A DNA stretch of 64,000 nucleotides from Sitta carolinensis (taxonomy: Eukaryota; Chordata; Aves; Passeriformes; Sittidae), in assembly GCA_032173965.1 (NCBI GenBank), contig JAVUNC010000019.1:6882501-6946500 (forward strand), written 5' to 3'. The position numbers and the translations under genes are program-made. How positions within the stretch are numbered: position 1 is the stretch's first letter; the number at the start of each line of letters is the position of its first letter. Under the pieces are notes generated by a model, which saw nothing but the letters and a program-made list of their open reading frames with translations, made no database searches and was not told the origin of the DNA. Positions 14,143-26,702 of this stretch are shown one piece after another.

Positions 14143-17100
14143 AAGAACAAAATCTGAAAGCTAGATGCCTATTATGTAACTAAGTGCAAACATCTCTTTG
14201 ACAGACCGCCGTTTCCCAAAGCGTAGTCTGGGTGGACATAACCCCCATTATTGTATTTACAAGATGTGGATGTATGTACTGCTGTGAAAGTATGAATCTT
14301 CAAGCCTCTAGTTTCTTTCATCTATCTCCACTACTTCCATCCTTTCATATTTGCCACAACTCTTCTACTAAAATAATGAAAGTATCTCAGGAATGTGTTT
14401 CTGGATAGCAAAATATTTTGAGAAAACAATGCTGAAATAACATCTTTAAAAGAGTTACTATAGAATATTCGAAAATGAAGGCAACATTTCTGCAGTTACA
14501 AACAGATACTCTCAAATTCCACCTTTCTCCTAGGAAGAAACTCCATTTCCTCAGGTTCACAGCTCTTGGGGTCTTCCAGAGAATGTTACAGGTTATGGAA
14601 TTTGCTTTATTTTTTCATAGCTTCTCAGACTACAGATCAGCTTCAAAGTCCTGCCAGCAAAAGCTCTCCATTCTGACTTTTTTTACTGTTCTTTGAAATG
14701 AAAAAGCATGAAATACCTTGTTAGAAGGTTGTCATTCTAAGCAAGGAAAATACCAAACTGGCAAAACGCGTTTGTTCTCCTGCTCCAAAGCGAACACCAC
14801 AAGGGGGCTGCATTCAATCTCCCTTTCTGAAATTCCCAATTTCTCAGTATTTAGTTACACAATCTGAATGCTTGACACTTTCCTCCTGTGTTACTTTGAA
14901 AAGAACCAGTGCCCCACGAGGCCGTTTCACTGGAGATCAGGATGGGGCATCCTGATAACAGATGCTTGAACAGATGCCAAGCAGTGTGTTCCAACTCAGT
15001 TGAGTTCCTCCTCTCACCCAGGTGAGAGGCAGCCATGGGCCTTCAGCAAGAGGCCACTGAAACTCATTATGAACAACAATCTCTTCATCAGTTTGGGTGT
15101 AAAGCAGCCCTGGGCTGCCCATGGGGCTTTCAGTCAGATGAGAGGGAGTGGCAAAGTAAAACCATTTTTTGGTAAATAATCATGGGGCGTATTTCCTTAT
15201 GCATAAATTCACAAAGGCTAAGAAAGATTTTTTTTTCTGCAATTGTGCTAATGGGGTTTTTATAATATGATCCTCATCCTAGACAGTTTGCCAAGAAAGA
15301 TGGAAATCAGCCACCAAAACTCCTCTGTATACATACACACAGTTCTGTATGTACACAATATACCACACTTTACAGGGAAAAACTCCACCATTTAAGTCAC
15401 AGGCACATTATATTTTATCAGCATTCTGGCCGATCAGTTTTAATGAATTCTGTGCTGTTCACTACTGTTCAAACAAGAAGACATGAAAAAGCATATGCTG
15501 CTGGTTGATTACACGTGCCAGAATGCAGAAAGGCACAAGACTGAAAGTCAAGAGAATTTATCCCTTCAAGGAAGAGCATAATCCTTTGAAAATGTTCTAT
15601 CCTGATGTACAACGCTGCTATTATAAATCAGAAATTATGTATACATTGGAATATTGAGTGCATGCTTACATGTGTGTCTCAGTGTGTAATGTCAACTGAA
15701 TTTGTCAGCACCACAGGTAGCATAAATCCTGATGAATCTCCACAGCCACTATGGTTTGGAATGTATTATTAACAGGTTTATTAAATATTTGCAATGCTGT
15801 GGGCATGCAGAGTACACTGTTTGAGACAGCTGTGGCTTAACTGCTCCCTGCTCCAACAAAGCTTACACACAAGTGAGAAGGGTGTTCCAGACACACCAAA
15901 ACAAAATACCTGCCTCAAAAAGATACAGGCCTCACAGACAGGGTGTGAGCAACAGGGGGAAAGAAGGACAGAGCTGCTGAGCATATGTTTCACTTAATTC
16001 TCTGATACAAGCTACAAGAGCAGGCAAGCAAAGAGCTGATAAAGGATGGTAGGGAGCTTTCAGGTCTGTTGGAAGGAATGCTTTTTGGATAAGTGAAAGC
16101 AGAAGTCAACTGGTTAAATCACAATGGTGCTGCTGACAGGATGAACTTGCGGAGCACTTAGACAAAGAATCCTTTTGAGGGATGATTTTTCAAAAGCATC
16201 CAAGCAAATTTAAAAGAACACTAATTCTTACAGGATCTTAAATGGGACTTATGTCCCTAAGGTCTGCCCTCTGTGTTTGGCTTTTAAACTCCAGTACCCA
16301 TAGCAACTTTCAGGCAATGCAAACGTGCCATTGCTCACAAATTCCAATGTCTCTGAAGCATTCTGAAAATGCCTCTCTTTTCATTTATTGTGAACACTCT
16401 TCTTTTCTCCTAATAGATGTCCTTACTGTCTGCCATGCCAGAATCCATCAGGTCAGGCTGGCTCCTTTCAGAAAACTGCAGTGAAGGATCGGTGACCAGC
16501 AGAAGCTCTGCTCAGGTCCCTGCTTCTGGAATTATTTTATAATCATCAAGAGCATTTATTTTTTATTGATAGACTGCAAGAACAACAATGACTATTATGC
16601 AAACAAAATGACAGTTTTACATAAGTCTAAATATAGATGATAAGCATTTCAGAGATGCTTGTTTTAAGATATTATTTGTTTTAATGGTATGAAATAGAGT
16701 TAGAGAGTGACATTACTGACTTGAATGTATGTGCAAAGAGTTCTCCAGCTGTTAACTGGTAGCCATTGTACAAATAAATTAATTTATAGGAAAATATATT
16801 CGAACCCCATAGTTGTAATATACTTCATTACAACACTTCAAATTACTGGCATGGCACACAGGCAGTAAAGGGAAACCCTTCCTATACCCCACCAGCGTTT
16901 ACTGAGAACACAGAGAGCCAAAACCTTATTTCCTGCCCTCCAAAACCCTGCAGTTCAGAAAAAGGTTGACAAAATAAGTCCCATAGACAGGAATATTCCA
17001 GATTACATATATAATGATGAATGAGGTGTAGAGGTGATTTATGCTGAAGTTTATGTTTTGATAAAAAACTATTTTAAAAAGCATTTATGCTCTACTACAA

Positions 17101-17774
17101 TTTTTCCCAAGCTCCTCTGCCCTCTGATGTTTTTCAGTATCAGTCCCATAGCAACATCCAGGATTCATGGCTGTGGCACTGCTCACAACATCTCTGGAGC
17201 ACAGTCTTGCAAACCATTGCTAAATTCAGGGATCTGAGTCAGCTTGGAAAAGTCTGATGCTGGGCTCATTTTTTATATCCTGAAAATTGTGGCAGGGGAC
17301 TGGGAGGAGGGCAAAGGGAAGGAGAGCTGAAGCTGCAACAGCAGAAAGGAACGAAAGAAACTACTTAAGGTTTAATGATACATAAGCAGCATATTTTGAA
17401 AGTAGATGAGATTGAAAGTCTTATTACTATCTTACAGATTTGAAGGCTATATCTGAACAGTATGAGGATTCCAACATTTCCAGTAACTGAAATGATACTC
17501 CATGGACCTTCTCTCCTGCCAGTAATTACTCATACAGAAAAGTGGTTATCAAGAATACACAAAACACATTTGCAGCAACCTTAATGCAGCTGGAAATAAA
17601 AACAACTAGCATATGCAAAAAGTGAAAGAGTGGAGAATCCAAAAAATATGCCTGAGAATCTCCTGTACAATGGGACTCTTGATTTGGGATTAGTCTATTC
17701 AGCCTGTAGATGCTGCTATTTTTCTAATAAAACACATCAGGAAACATCATCTCCTAACGGAAACTGAAGAAGTT

Positions 17775-17791
17775 AAAAAAAAAAAAAAAAA
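17775..17791. repeat. A17 homopolymer
   Basis: 17 consecutive A on the plus strand, in the intron after E4. Confidence 0.95.
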
Positions 17792-20700
17792 GAAAAATAT
17801 CATGGAAAAAGTATGTTTAGGTCCCTCTCTACTCAAGGCTGCTTGAAGCAATTATCTGCCTTACCAATAAAAAGAGCTGAGAAACGGGTAAGCTGTGTAA
17901 AGCATCTGGTAATAGCATGTGAAACAAATAGATGCCAACACTATTCCTCTGTTTATAGGAATTAATTTCAACTTCAGCAATAATTAAATATGCTACCAAT
18001 CCAACCAAGATCACCTGCAAATTCTTGGATCATTGGCTGACAAGAATAAGCAGTAATTAATGAACTTATACTTTACCTCAGGCTCATCTATTGTCTGTCC
18101 TAAGTCTCTAAAATCAACCATAAAGCTCAGTACTCAAAACACTCAAATCGCTGAATGGCCACACACCCAGAGAGAGATGCTGAGCTAGTCTAGACCAGAT
18201 ACACCTTGTTACTCACTCTTCTGGTCTACCACCTAGTTAAACCACATTAATTACTAGGAAAACCTTTCTTAAAATTATCTTGAAGAGGTGATAAACATTA
18301 GATTAAAACCAAAGAGCAGGAACATTTTCATAATTCTGAAGAAAGCGATTCTAGTTTTTCCTGAAAAATCATTTTTCCTGAATTCATCTGTGGCCAAGCT
18401 TTGTTTTTACATATGCAATCTGATGAGTTAACATCGTTCCAGGCCTCCAGTTGAAGCAATTAAAAAAGTCCACACTCGCCAAACATTACCGCATCGTTAC
18501 CACAGATACTGTGTATTCTGAGTCAAGGGAAAACAGTGGAAACCTCTAATACCACTGTGGGGTAACTGCTGGCAAATGATAACTTTTTAGTATGGTTACC
18601 ACTGCAACTATTAATAACCTGTGAGGAGGTAAATGGAAAATGATCCATTGCATGCTGTATCTGCTTGTCACAAGCCATGACTCACACGTGAGAGACTGCA
18701 AGGGAATTACTGCAGTAGGTGGATGTTGATGGGCTTCGAGAATGTAAAACCTGAAATATTTCCGATGAGTATCACAGATGTGTGGTGACACAAACACTGA
18801 AGGGGCAGAGATTCTTACACCATAAACCCTCCAGTGAAAGGCTGTGCTCCCTTCTCAATAGCCGTGGGGGTTGGAAAGAGGACAGGATGGGGGCTGACAG
18901 AAAAGAGTGGTTCGGAAAAAGCAAATCCTTCCCAGGAGGAATGAAACAATGGACTGTTTTCCACAGAGGTGGGGCGAGCACTGTAGAATGTTGCTCCAGT
19001 AAGACATGAAAGAAGAGAAACAGAAACTTCAACGTGTACCAAAGGCCAGAAAATATTTAACAGAAAGCTGGTGCTCATTCTGAGAAGTACATCACAGCCA
19101 ACACACGCAGATGTTTGCAAGACGTGGTAATCATCAGCGGTTAACATGATTCTGGAAAAAGTCGAGCTGCCCTTTCCCATGTTCCAGAGTACAGAGACAA
19201 CTGTCAGCATTTGCAATAAAGCACAACAGCCTGCATCCAATTTTCTGCTTTGCTGAATTTCACAGACATGCCCAGTGATAAAAGTGTGCTTTTGAACGAG
19301 GTCTCTGCTTTTTTTTTTAATATAACTAATGTTATGAATTTTTTACTGACACACAAAAGGCATAAAAAAGTATGCAAGCTTCAATTTACATACTGATATT
19401 TCTGTATCAAAGGCTATGCTATTTAATGCACAGGATCCAATTCTCATAAAAGCAGAAGATCAATTAGAGCAGTCGGTGAAGCTCTAATACTGCATTTTCA
19501 GCTAAAAACTTGCTCAAAGCTCTTTCACAATACTCAGTAATTTCAGAGTATCAGTCTACTTAGTAACATGACTCCGGGAGGAACACATGCACAGAGGAAA
19601 AAGAAATTGTGAAGAGAGAATTTCCTTGCATTAAGGAATGATGGTTTAGAGCTGCTGTTTAATCTCTGCAAATCTGATGGACATACGGGTGAAATTAGTT
19701 GATTGAGGACCCAAAGCTAAGGCTGATGTGGACACTTATATTTTCCTATTTCAAAACCAGACTGGTTTTAGTTTACACAACTGAGCAACCAGCACAAACA
19801 GGCAAGAGCTGCTCTGAGAGATGGCAGTGCTGGTCAGTGTGCAAGCTCTGGCCTCGCCAAAACCCACAGAAATTTTGGCTGAGGCCCAACATATAATTCT
19901 AGGAGTCAGAAATCTGTTCAGTCAGAAAGAGGGAGGCTAAATTTTGTTGAAACAACATATGTAACCTTTTCTGTCATTCGATGTGGAGCCTTTCTACGTC
20001 TTTTATACCTTTGTTGCACACAAGACAAATTATACACAAACCTGGAACCTGCTGCAGTCCTGCTACATAGTTCTGTTTGGGCACAGGTAATTCAGCAGAC
20101 ATTTCTATGATCGAGGCCCACATACATCACCCACTATGTATGTGAAGAAGAAAGAAACTATGTAATCAAAATAAAAAGCAGCTTATTTAATATGTACATT
20201 TATTCATTCATACACCCCACTTACCATAGCCTGAACATTTCAGTCAATGAATAGACTTGATTTTCACACTTGTATCAATTTTCTCTTTAAAAAACATAAC
20301 ACACATAGAAACTGGTATTACTTTGATTTATGTTTGAATGAACGAATGGCACCTGTCTTGTAAGCTGTAGGTGCCTTGGACATAAGTGTCACCATCACCA
20401 GAAGACAATCCCTTGGCAGTCTCCAGGTAGCATTTCTCACTGATGTCTCATCAACTCATACAAACAACCTCCTGCCTCTCTTTCAAAGTCAGAGTAAAAA
20501 AAAGCTCTGGGAGCTCATAAACTCTGTCTACTTCAGGCTGAAGGGTTTAATTAATAAATATTCCTGGTGCACAGGAAGGACATCCAAGCACTGCTCACAA
20601 AGGCCTGCTGCCTAACCCTGGCTACTCCACACCTCAGCAAAAGGGAGCCAAACCACGTGCCAGCTTTCAGAACTGTTAATCTCCATCTCCTATTGACAGC

Positions 20701-23700
20701 CTTCTACATTGATCTGCAAATCACAAACTGTCTCCCTACATTATTAGCTCAAAAGTGCCGTGTAAGCAAATTGCAGCAGAACCCAAATAAATGCCACAAA
20801 CAGTTCAGTATGTAAATATGCATATCTGGATACTATAACACCCAGAAAATCTGAATCTACACTACTACTGGAACTACATAATAGTCACTAAGCATCCCAG
20901 GATTAAAACTTTCACATAGTTTTTATAAAGAGATAACCTGGACTGAACTCCTAAAGAAAACTCTCCTGCCCTAGCAATTAATCAGGTTGGAATACCTGCC
21001 TGTAATTACTGAAGCAACTGGTATGGTAGGTATGAATATTAGAAGATACAGACTAGTTTCAATTGTGTGTGTAAAAATTATTTTTAGGGCAAAACTATCA
21101 ATTCTGAACCGATCATGGAAAAAGGATGAGAAGCACAGTTTCTTTCCATCAGTAAGGATGTGCAATGAAGGCAAGCACATTAAATTTGTATCTTTGTTTA
21201 TTTTGGGAAGCTGCAGTTGGCAGATGTTATCTGCAATATTTTTTTCAGTTGGCTAATTATGAACCAGAAATAAATTCAAAGCTGAAATACTATAATAAGA
21301 CAACTAATTCTGACTTGTCATTATACTGTACAACCAGTAAAATATAAACCCCATAATGGGAACATCGAGTCCAATGTATCCAGCTACTAAAGACTGTGGA
21401 TGGCTGTAGAGGAAGTGTCAAAAAGAGGTCAGTTTAAATTTAATGTTGGCAGAAATGATTGTCTACAAAAGCATGAATAATCTTCTAATGATGCTTTAAA
21501 GCGTTAGCTCTGTCTTAACACTTACTGTTTATTTAGTCCTGAGAAAATGCTTAAAAGCCATGAAGCAATTTTAAGAAAACATTTGTAAACAGCTATTTTC
21601 TCTTGACAGACTATTTGGCTACAATTACAGATATTATGCCAAGATAATATACGTAATTCAATGAATCCAGACAATATTGAATCAAATCACACCAGTATTA
21701 TTTTCCATCTCTTTGAGCATTCAAGTCAGCTGAACTTTCAATGTCATTTGGCACTTCAGAAAAAAATTTTATAAAATACAAACAGGTCTGAAAACCTATA
21801 CGTCATTTCTGAGTAACCTCCTGACCTCTTATAGAAGGATCTCACAAACTGGATCTTCAAGAACATTATATAAACCACAAATGTTTTCAATTAACATTGT
21901 TAAAGGCACGATTTTATAAAAGTTTTATTTAAATTCCTTCACATTTCAGCCCTTTTCAAAGTCCCACATTTTGTAAAAGGAGATAAGTTTCCTTAACCCA
22001 AGTTCTGCCAAAAATTACTCCATATATAACATCTACTCAAAAATTCACGCTTTAAAAAAACCCAAAACATTAAATATGATTTTATGAGATGGTTAAATAG
22101 ATGGATAAATTAAAAAAGTAATGAGCAATCCTCATTTTGGAGCCCAGAGTTCACTTTCTGTTGCTCACTCACACGTTCTTACTCTGTCTTTCAAAAAAAT
22201 GCTCACCTTTGTTCTTCAAAGAAATACAGCAAAAATCTCTGCTAGTTTTTTGCCAGGTGCTGATTGAAATCAGGATTCTTTACAGCTCAGACATGACAAA
22301 TGATTCAGTCGATCAAGTGAACAGAATTAGCAAGAAGTAAATCACCTATTTTATTTCTCTTAGCTTTCCATCAGGAGTCAACCAACCAGGTATCTCTTGC
22401 TTGAAAACTAACGGCTGCAGTCCTTCTTCTCCTGAGTATACATATTAATTATACATCTAAAGCATGTTCATAATCTCAGTTTACTCTTGGGTGATTCTAA
22501 GGTTTCTATGGATGAGAAAACAATAATGTGATCATTTAAAAGTAAAATAATATTTTCAATATTTTGGCTCCTGAACATAAAGAAAGGAAAAACCAGTCAC
22601 CATCTACGTGGGTTCCTGTTTAGGGGGGAAGGGCTACCACTTAGAAGAACCAGGATGGGGAAAGAAAAGGTATGACTCAAAAGCCAAGGATGTGTACTAC
22701 CTAAACAACTTATACTGCTTTTGGTGGATGTCATATAGATCTTTTTTTCTTAGCTCCCATAATCTTAGCAGTGACTTAGAAAACATCATAGCAGCATCTA
22801 TGGGCCAAAGAGACCAAATAGTTGAAATAATGAGCATACGAGAGAGAGAAGCCAGCCAGAGGAGTTTGAGTGCTTCTTGCCACCTCTGCAAAGCAAAGAA
22901 CAGATAACTGCTCAGTTTATGCTGGCAGGGTGCAGACCGTGCTTCCACCAGGAATAAACTCCTTCCACAGACAGAGGCAAAATTTTATTGAAGGTTATTT
23001 TCACCTGATTCTTCATTTCCTATTCAGAAGGGTCACTAATAGTTATTTTTATATAATAACGGGTAATTTTTCATGCTACAGCTTGTGATGCATATTAATC
23101 AGGCTTCTTGCCAAATTAAATTAGTTTCTTCAACATTTGAAAAGCAGTTATACTTCTAATGACATTTTTCCCCTCTTTTCATCAACCTATTTTTGGAGCA
23201 AAATAATGTACTCAGGCCTGAAGAAAAGACACTTGAGCCTCAGGGATGGAAAACAGCCACGAGCCAAAATGTATTCACAGGAGAGCTATAGGGCAATAAG
23301 GTTGTCATCTATGCACAAAAATACTTTCAAAGACGTAAACATGATGTTAAAATCTCCACCACTCCCTCCTGCATGTTAAAGTCATACACACTGCTTTGAG
23401 CCTGCAGTTATGAGGAGGAAAAAAAGAAAATAATTCTGTTTTTATGGTTATTACTGCAATTGTAGCATTAAGACAGTTCAGAAATGGGAACTCAGGTTAA
23501 CACTATATCCCTTGACAGTCCTGATTTTTATTTATTACTACTAGTATCAGAAATTAAGATTGTAAAAAAGGCATTCTATCAGTTTAAGTTATAACTCAAA
23601 CCAGAGCTGCACAATAACACCAGGTACCAACTGGGCCATCTGCATCTGAATATCAGCCTTGATATCTATATTGCACAGATGAAAAGACAGAGATAGATAT

Positions 23701-25485
23701 AGATATGCACATCTCTATAATATACTGAAGTATTTTAAAGCCCAGCAACTACAGTTGGGTTATATATACACATATAAAAAACCCCAAAACTTTTCAACAC
23801 AAACGATCCTAATTTTGCACACTTGGAAGCAGCTGAAAACCAATTCTTAAATTAACCAGTAATAACCAAGTACTTTAAAATGCTGCTTGAACTACCTTCT
23901 CACACATAATTTACTATGTTATAGCACACAGTTATAACATATATAGCTTATGATGCCTATCAAAGTACCCAGCATCTAGTAAATTCAACACGAAAGGGAC
24001 ATTAATATTTCACACAATATTTGCCTGCCTTAAATAAAAAGGAGATGTCAAACCACTTCAAAGGCTGGACTGTTATTGTGTTTTTCCCCAGCCTTCTACT
24101 GCATAAAATCAGTTAATCAGCCTCAAATATTTTCCTTTTTATAACCCAACAGCCTAATTTGCAAAGATTGCTCATAGAGCAATTGAACAGAAAAGCATTT
24201 TTATAAAATTAGAAAATTACTGTAAACCACAAAGCTTCTTCCTGCAGCAAATACAGAAATTTTTTAAGTTATTAATATTTCAAGTGGAAAACATTTCTTT
24301 AACTGAAAATTTATTCCAGGTTTGAAATACTGTTATGCACTAGGTTAACTTGATGCTGTGAAGTTTTAAGTATAGCAAGCTTTTGAAATTGTGTATGTGG
24401 CAAATTTTTTTCCTACAGTAAACTGAGTAATAAACATTCAAGAGAGATGAAAATCTAAGGTGTCCAGCTCTGAATGTGCAATACTAATAGGGTTAAATAG
24501 ATATATGGATTGTCCAGCTGGACAAAATTCCAAAGTGTTTGCAGTGATTTTAGGATATCTGCTTAGGAGGAAGCAGGTAAAATGCAAGCCAGGTCTGCTT
24601 CAAAAATCCAAGCAAAGATTCCAGCTAGCAAAAAAGCCTACCAGCAGGCCCCTATTCTTTTTCATAATCTCAAACTTCTTCTTTTGGCAGTCAAAATAAA
24701 CCAGCATGTGTTAAAGGTCTAGAATTGCTTTTCCCTGAAGAACCAGTCTATAAAAAAGTCACTTCATATCTACTGTATATGTTTATTTTCTTCAACCTCA
24801 TATCCTGCAAATATTCACTCATCTGTACCTGAATCCCTGCCACATCTGTACCATTTAAAGGTTACATCCTGATGGCCTCAAACCTCATCAAACACCCATT
24901 CCCAAAACAACTCAATGTAACGCTCACATCTTCGTACTCTGTTCTCCTGATAAAAGGGACTCAACCCTGACCCTTAGGTTAACGGAAAACCACTTCTGGG
25001 TGAAAAGTAAGTATCACATGTTCTCTTGCCCACCACCCTGCCAAGCAGCACATGTTGTATTTCACACAACTTCTCCGAGTCACCATCACTCCAAACATGT
25101 GGCAGCACTGGGCAGCTGACTTGCTGCATTTCCAGGCTGCTGTGCATTCCCCTTGTCCACTTAATGTAACAATTCATTTTCTCAGCTCTCAGACTTAAAC
25201 CCAGAAGCCTTTTCAGAGAGGGCAGTGACATACATGCCTGTGTGTTCAGTGTCAACCACCTACTTGGGGCTGAGGACGGTACAGGCTGAACTTCCTCGGG
25301 ATTTTTTCCACTAGTTTTCTGAGGTAAGACCACTAAACAAGCTAAAATATTTAAAACAAAACAACACAAAAGTTGCTTTCATTCACTGCATACCTCCTGA
25401 TGATACCAGCATTTGTTATCAATGCTCTCAAATCTCTCCATGTTACAATAATTTTAAAAGAAAAACAAGGACAGAGCAGGATTAC

Positions 25486-25602
25486 CTTCCCTTAGACGCG
25501 CAACCACAAAGGTGAAGCCGGTCGTTCGCGGGTGTAAGACGTACTCGTATTTTTTAAGTCTGTTCTTCTCAGCAAATTCATTACTGCGGGCTTTGGTATT
25601 GG
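25486..25602 (-). CDS. LCLAT1: LCLAT1 exon E4: downstream acyltransferase block
   Basis: Fourth coding exon of LCLAT1, 117 nt. It completes codon 168 (Ala), encodes residues 169-206 and gives the first base of the next Gly codon. The translation NTKARSNEFAEKN, then KKYEYVLHPRTTGFTFVV, then ARLREG matches the known vertebrate protein; the VLHPRTTGF segment is a conserved block after FPEG. The acceptor is a long pyrimidine tract ending CTCCTCAG at 25603. The donor GTAATC starts at 25485 and has T instead of the usual G at position +5, so it is rather weak. The exon is rich in CpG (in the codons for HPRTTGF and for VARLR), unlike the surrounding intron. The next expected segment, which starts with a Lys-Asn-Leu-Asp-Ala-like sequence in relatives, was not found to the left; the remaining exon or exons appear to lie outside the window. 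Confidence 0.95.
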
Positions 25603-26685
25603 CTGAGGAGAGAAGGAGAAGCAGCACTCTGTGTTACTGTGCAAGCAGCCCGTGGATTAAATGGAATAATTACACGACAGGAAGGGTACAACAGCAGCTC
25701 ACACAGTACGGATGTGGAGGCAGACACAAGTGTGCTTCCAGTCGGCCATACCATGGTATGAGGAAGAGCCATGTGGATTGCAAGAAAAGCCTTTTTACTC
25801 TCTCATTTAATTTTAGTAAATCATCAGCAAATCTTTCATACTTATCAAATGCAATCTGAAATTTATAAATTAATAGTCCGTTAATAGTTCTCTGTATACT
25901 TCAATACTCATTCTACAGTAAAATTATTAATTGGCTCAGCTGTGTTTTGGGGTTTTTTTAACTCAAAAGGCACAAGGTATAGTAATGTAGGTTTGATATT
26001 GAACAGAAATATCTTGAAGTCAGTGTTTAACCACATTAAGAAAAAAAATATTAAAAAGAGGAAAGCAGTTAATCTAACACTTTAAAATGATATTTTACAT
26101 CTTCATTCTGAACTCACCATGTATTATTGATCAACTTGTGCTGCACATACCTACCCCATTTTAACTTTTTGACCAAGCATTTCATGTGCCACAACACATG
26201 CCTGCCACTGTACACAGAGTACACGCAAGGCAGCTGGAAAGCACCATGGCTAAACCCCATGACAAACGTGTTTCAAACCACTGGTAATCAAAAACCTCTC
26301 ATGAGGAAACCAAAGGCCTTCCAGGGCTGCTGCTAAGAGAGGCCACTAAGCAAGGAAGACATGGACACCAAAGCAAAAACTTCTGGAGTCAGGTGGAGAC
26401 GAGACAATTTGTTCTCCTGTGATGTGCAGGAGGTTCTTCCAAGCAGCCTCAGCCAACAGTCAAATGGACTTTGCTGGCTACATTCAGTCCTTTACTGTGG
26501 GTCCTGCTGTGCCTCCCCGGGGCCAAAAGGCAATGGACATATGCAGTGTTCCACTGACAACATGGCAAAAATCAATTTGATCAAATAACTTATTTAATAA
26601 CTCATACTCACGAAGTTTTGCCAGTGCTTAAAAGACAAAATCCCAGCAACAGATGTATGGAACAAAATCACTGCTTAAGCAATCC

Positions 26686-26702
26686 TTTTTTTTTTTTTTT
26701 TT
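26686..26702. repeat. T17 homopolymer
   Basis: 17 consecutive T on the plus strand, in the intron between E3 and E4. Confidence 0.95.

Larger units (their letters stand above)
1..25485 (-). other. LCLAT1: LCLAT1 intron after E4 (open at the left edge)
   Basis: At least 25 kb of AT-rich noncoding DNA downstream of E4 in gene direction. I looked for the reverse complements of the conserved C-terminal LCLAT1 segments (the HFHVHRYP-, LQLWC-, PPCKSELR- and GGLEIIELAC-like stretches) and found none. This is therefore read as one long intron whose acceptor lies left of position 1. It contains one CR1 fragment (about 5683-5808), an (AT)17 tract, a CAGA tract, a few homopolymers and a slightly CpG-richer segment at about 1735-2110 with a diverged internal repeat. 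I see nothing else in it that supports a gene. The longest open frames (160 codons at 1732-2214 +, 141 codons at 18815-19240 -) have no recognisable domain. Confidence 0.7.

Noticed and set aside
18930..18990. A QSIV-like minus-strand peptide resembling part of the LCLAT1 C terminus
   Set aside because: The match is limited to a few residues, and the neighbouring residues on both sides do not fit.
18815..19240. 141-codon minus-strand open frame
   Set aside because: No recognisable domain, no clear exon borders, and overlapping open frames on both strands. The length is within chance for a locally GC-richer stretch.
23916..23940. ATGTTATA / TATAACAT 8-bp inverted repeat
   Set aside because: Short AT-rich palindromes of this size are expected by chance in such sequence.
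24974..25369. 131-codon minus-strand open frame close downstream of E4
   Set aside because: It does not resemble the C-terminal LCLAT1 sequence and does not continue the E4 frame through a plausible acceptor.
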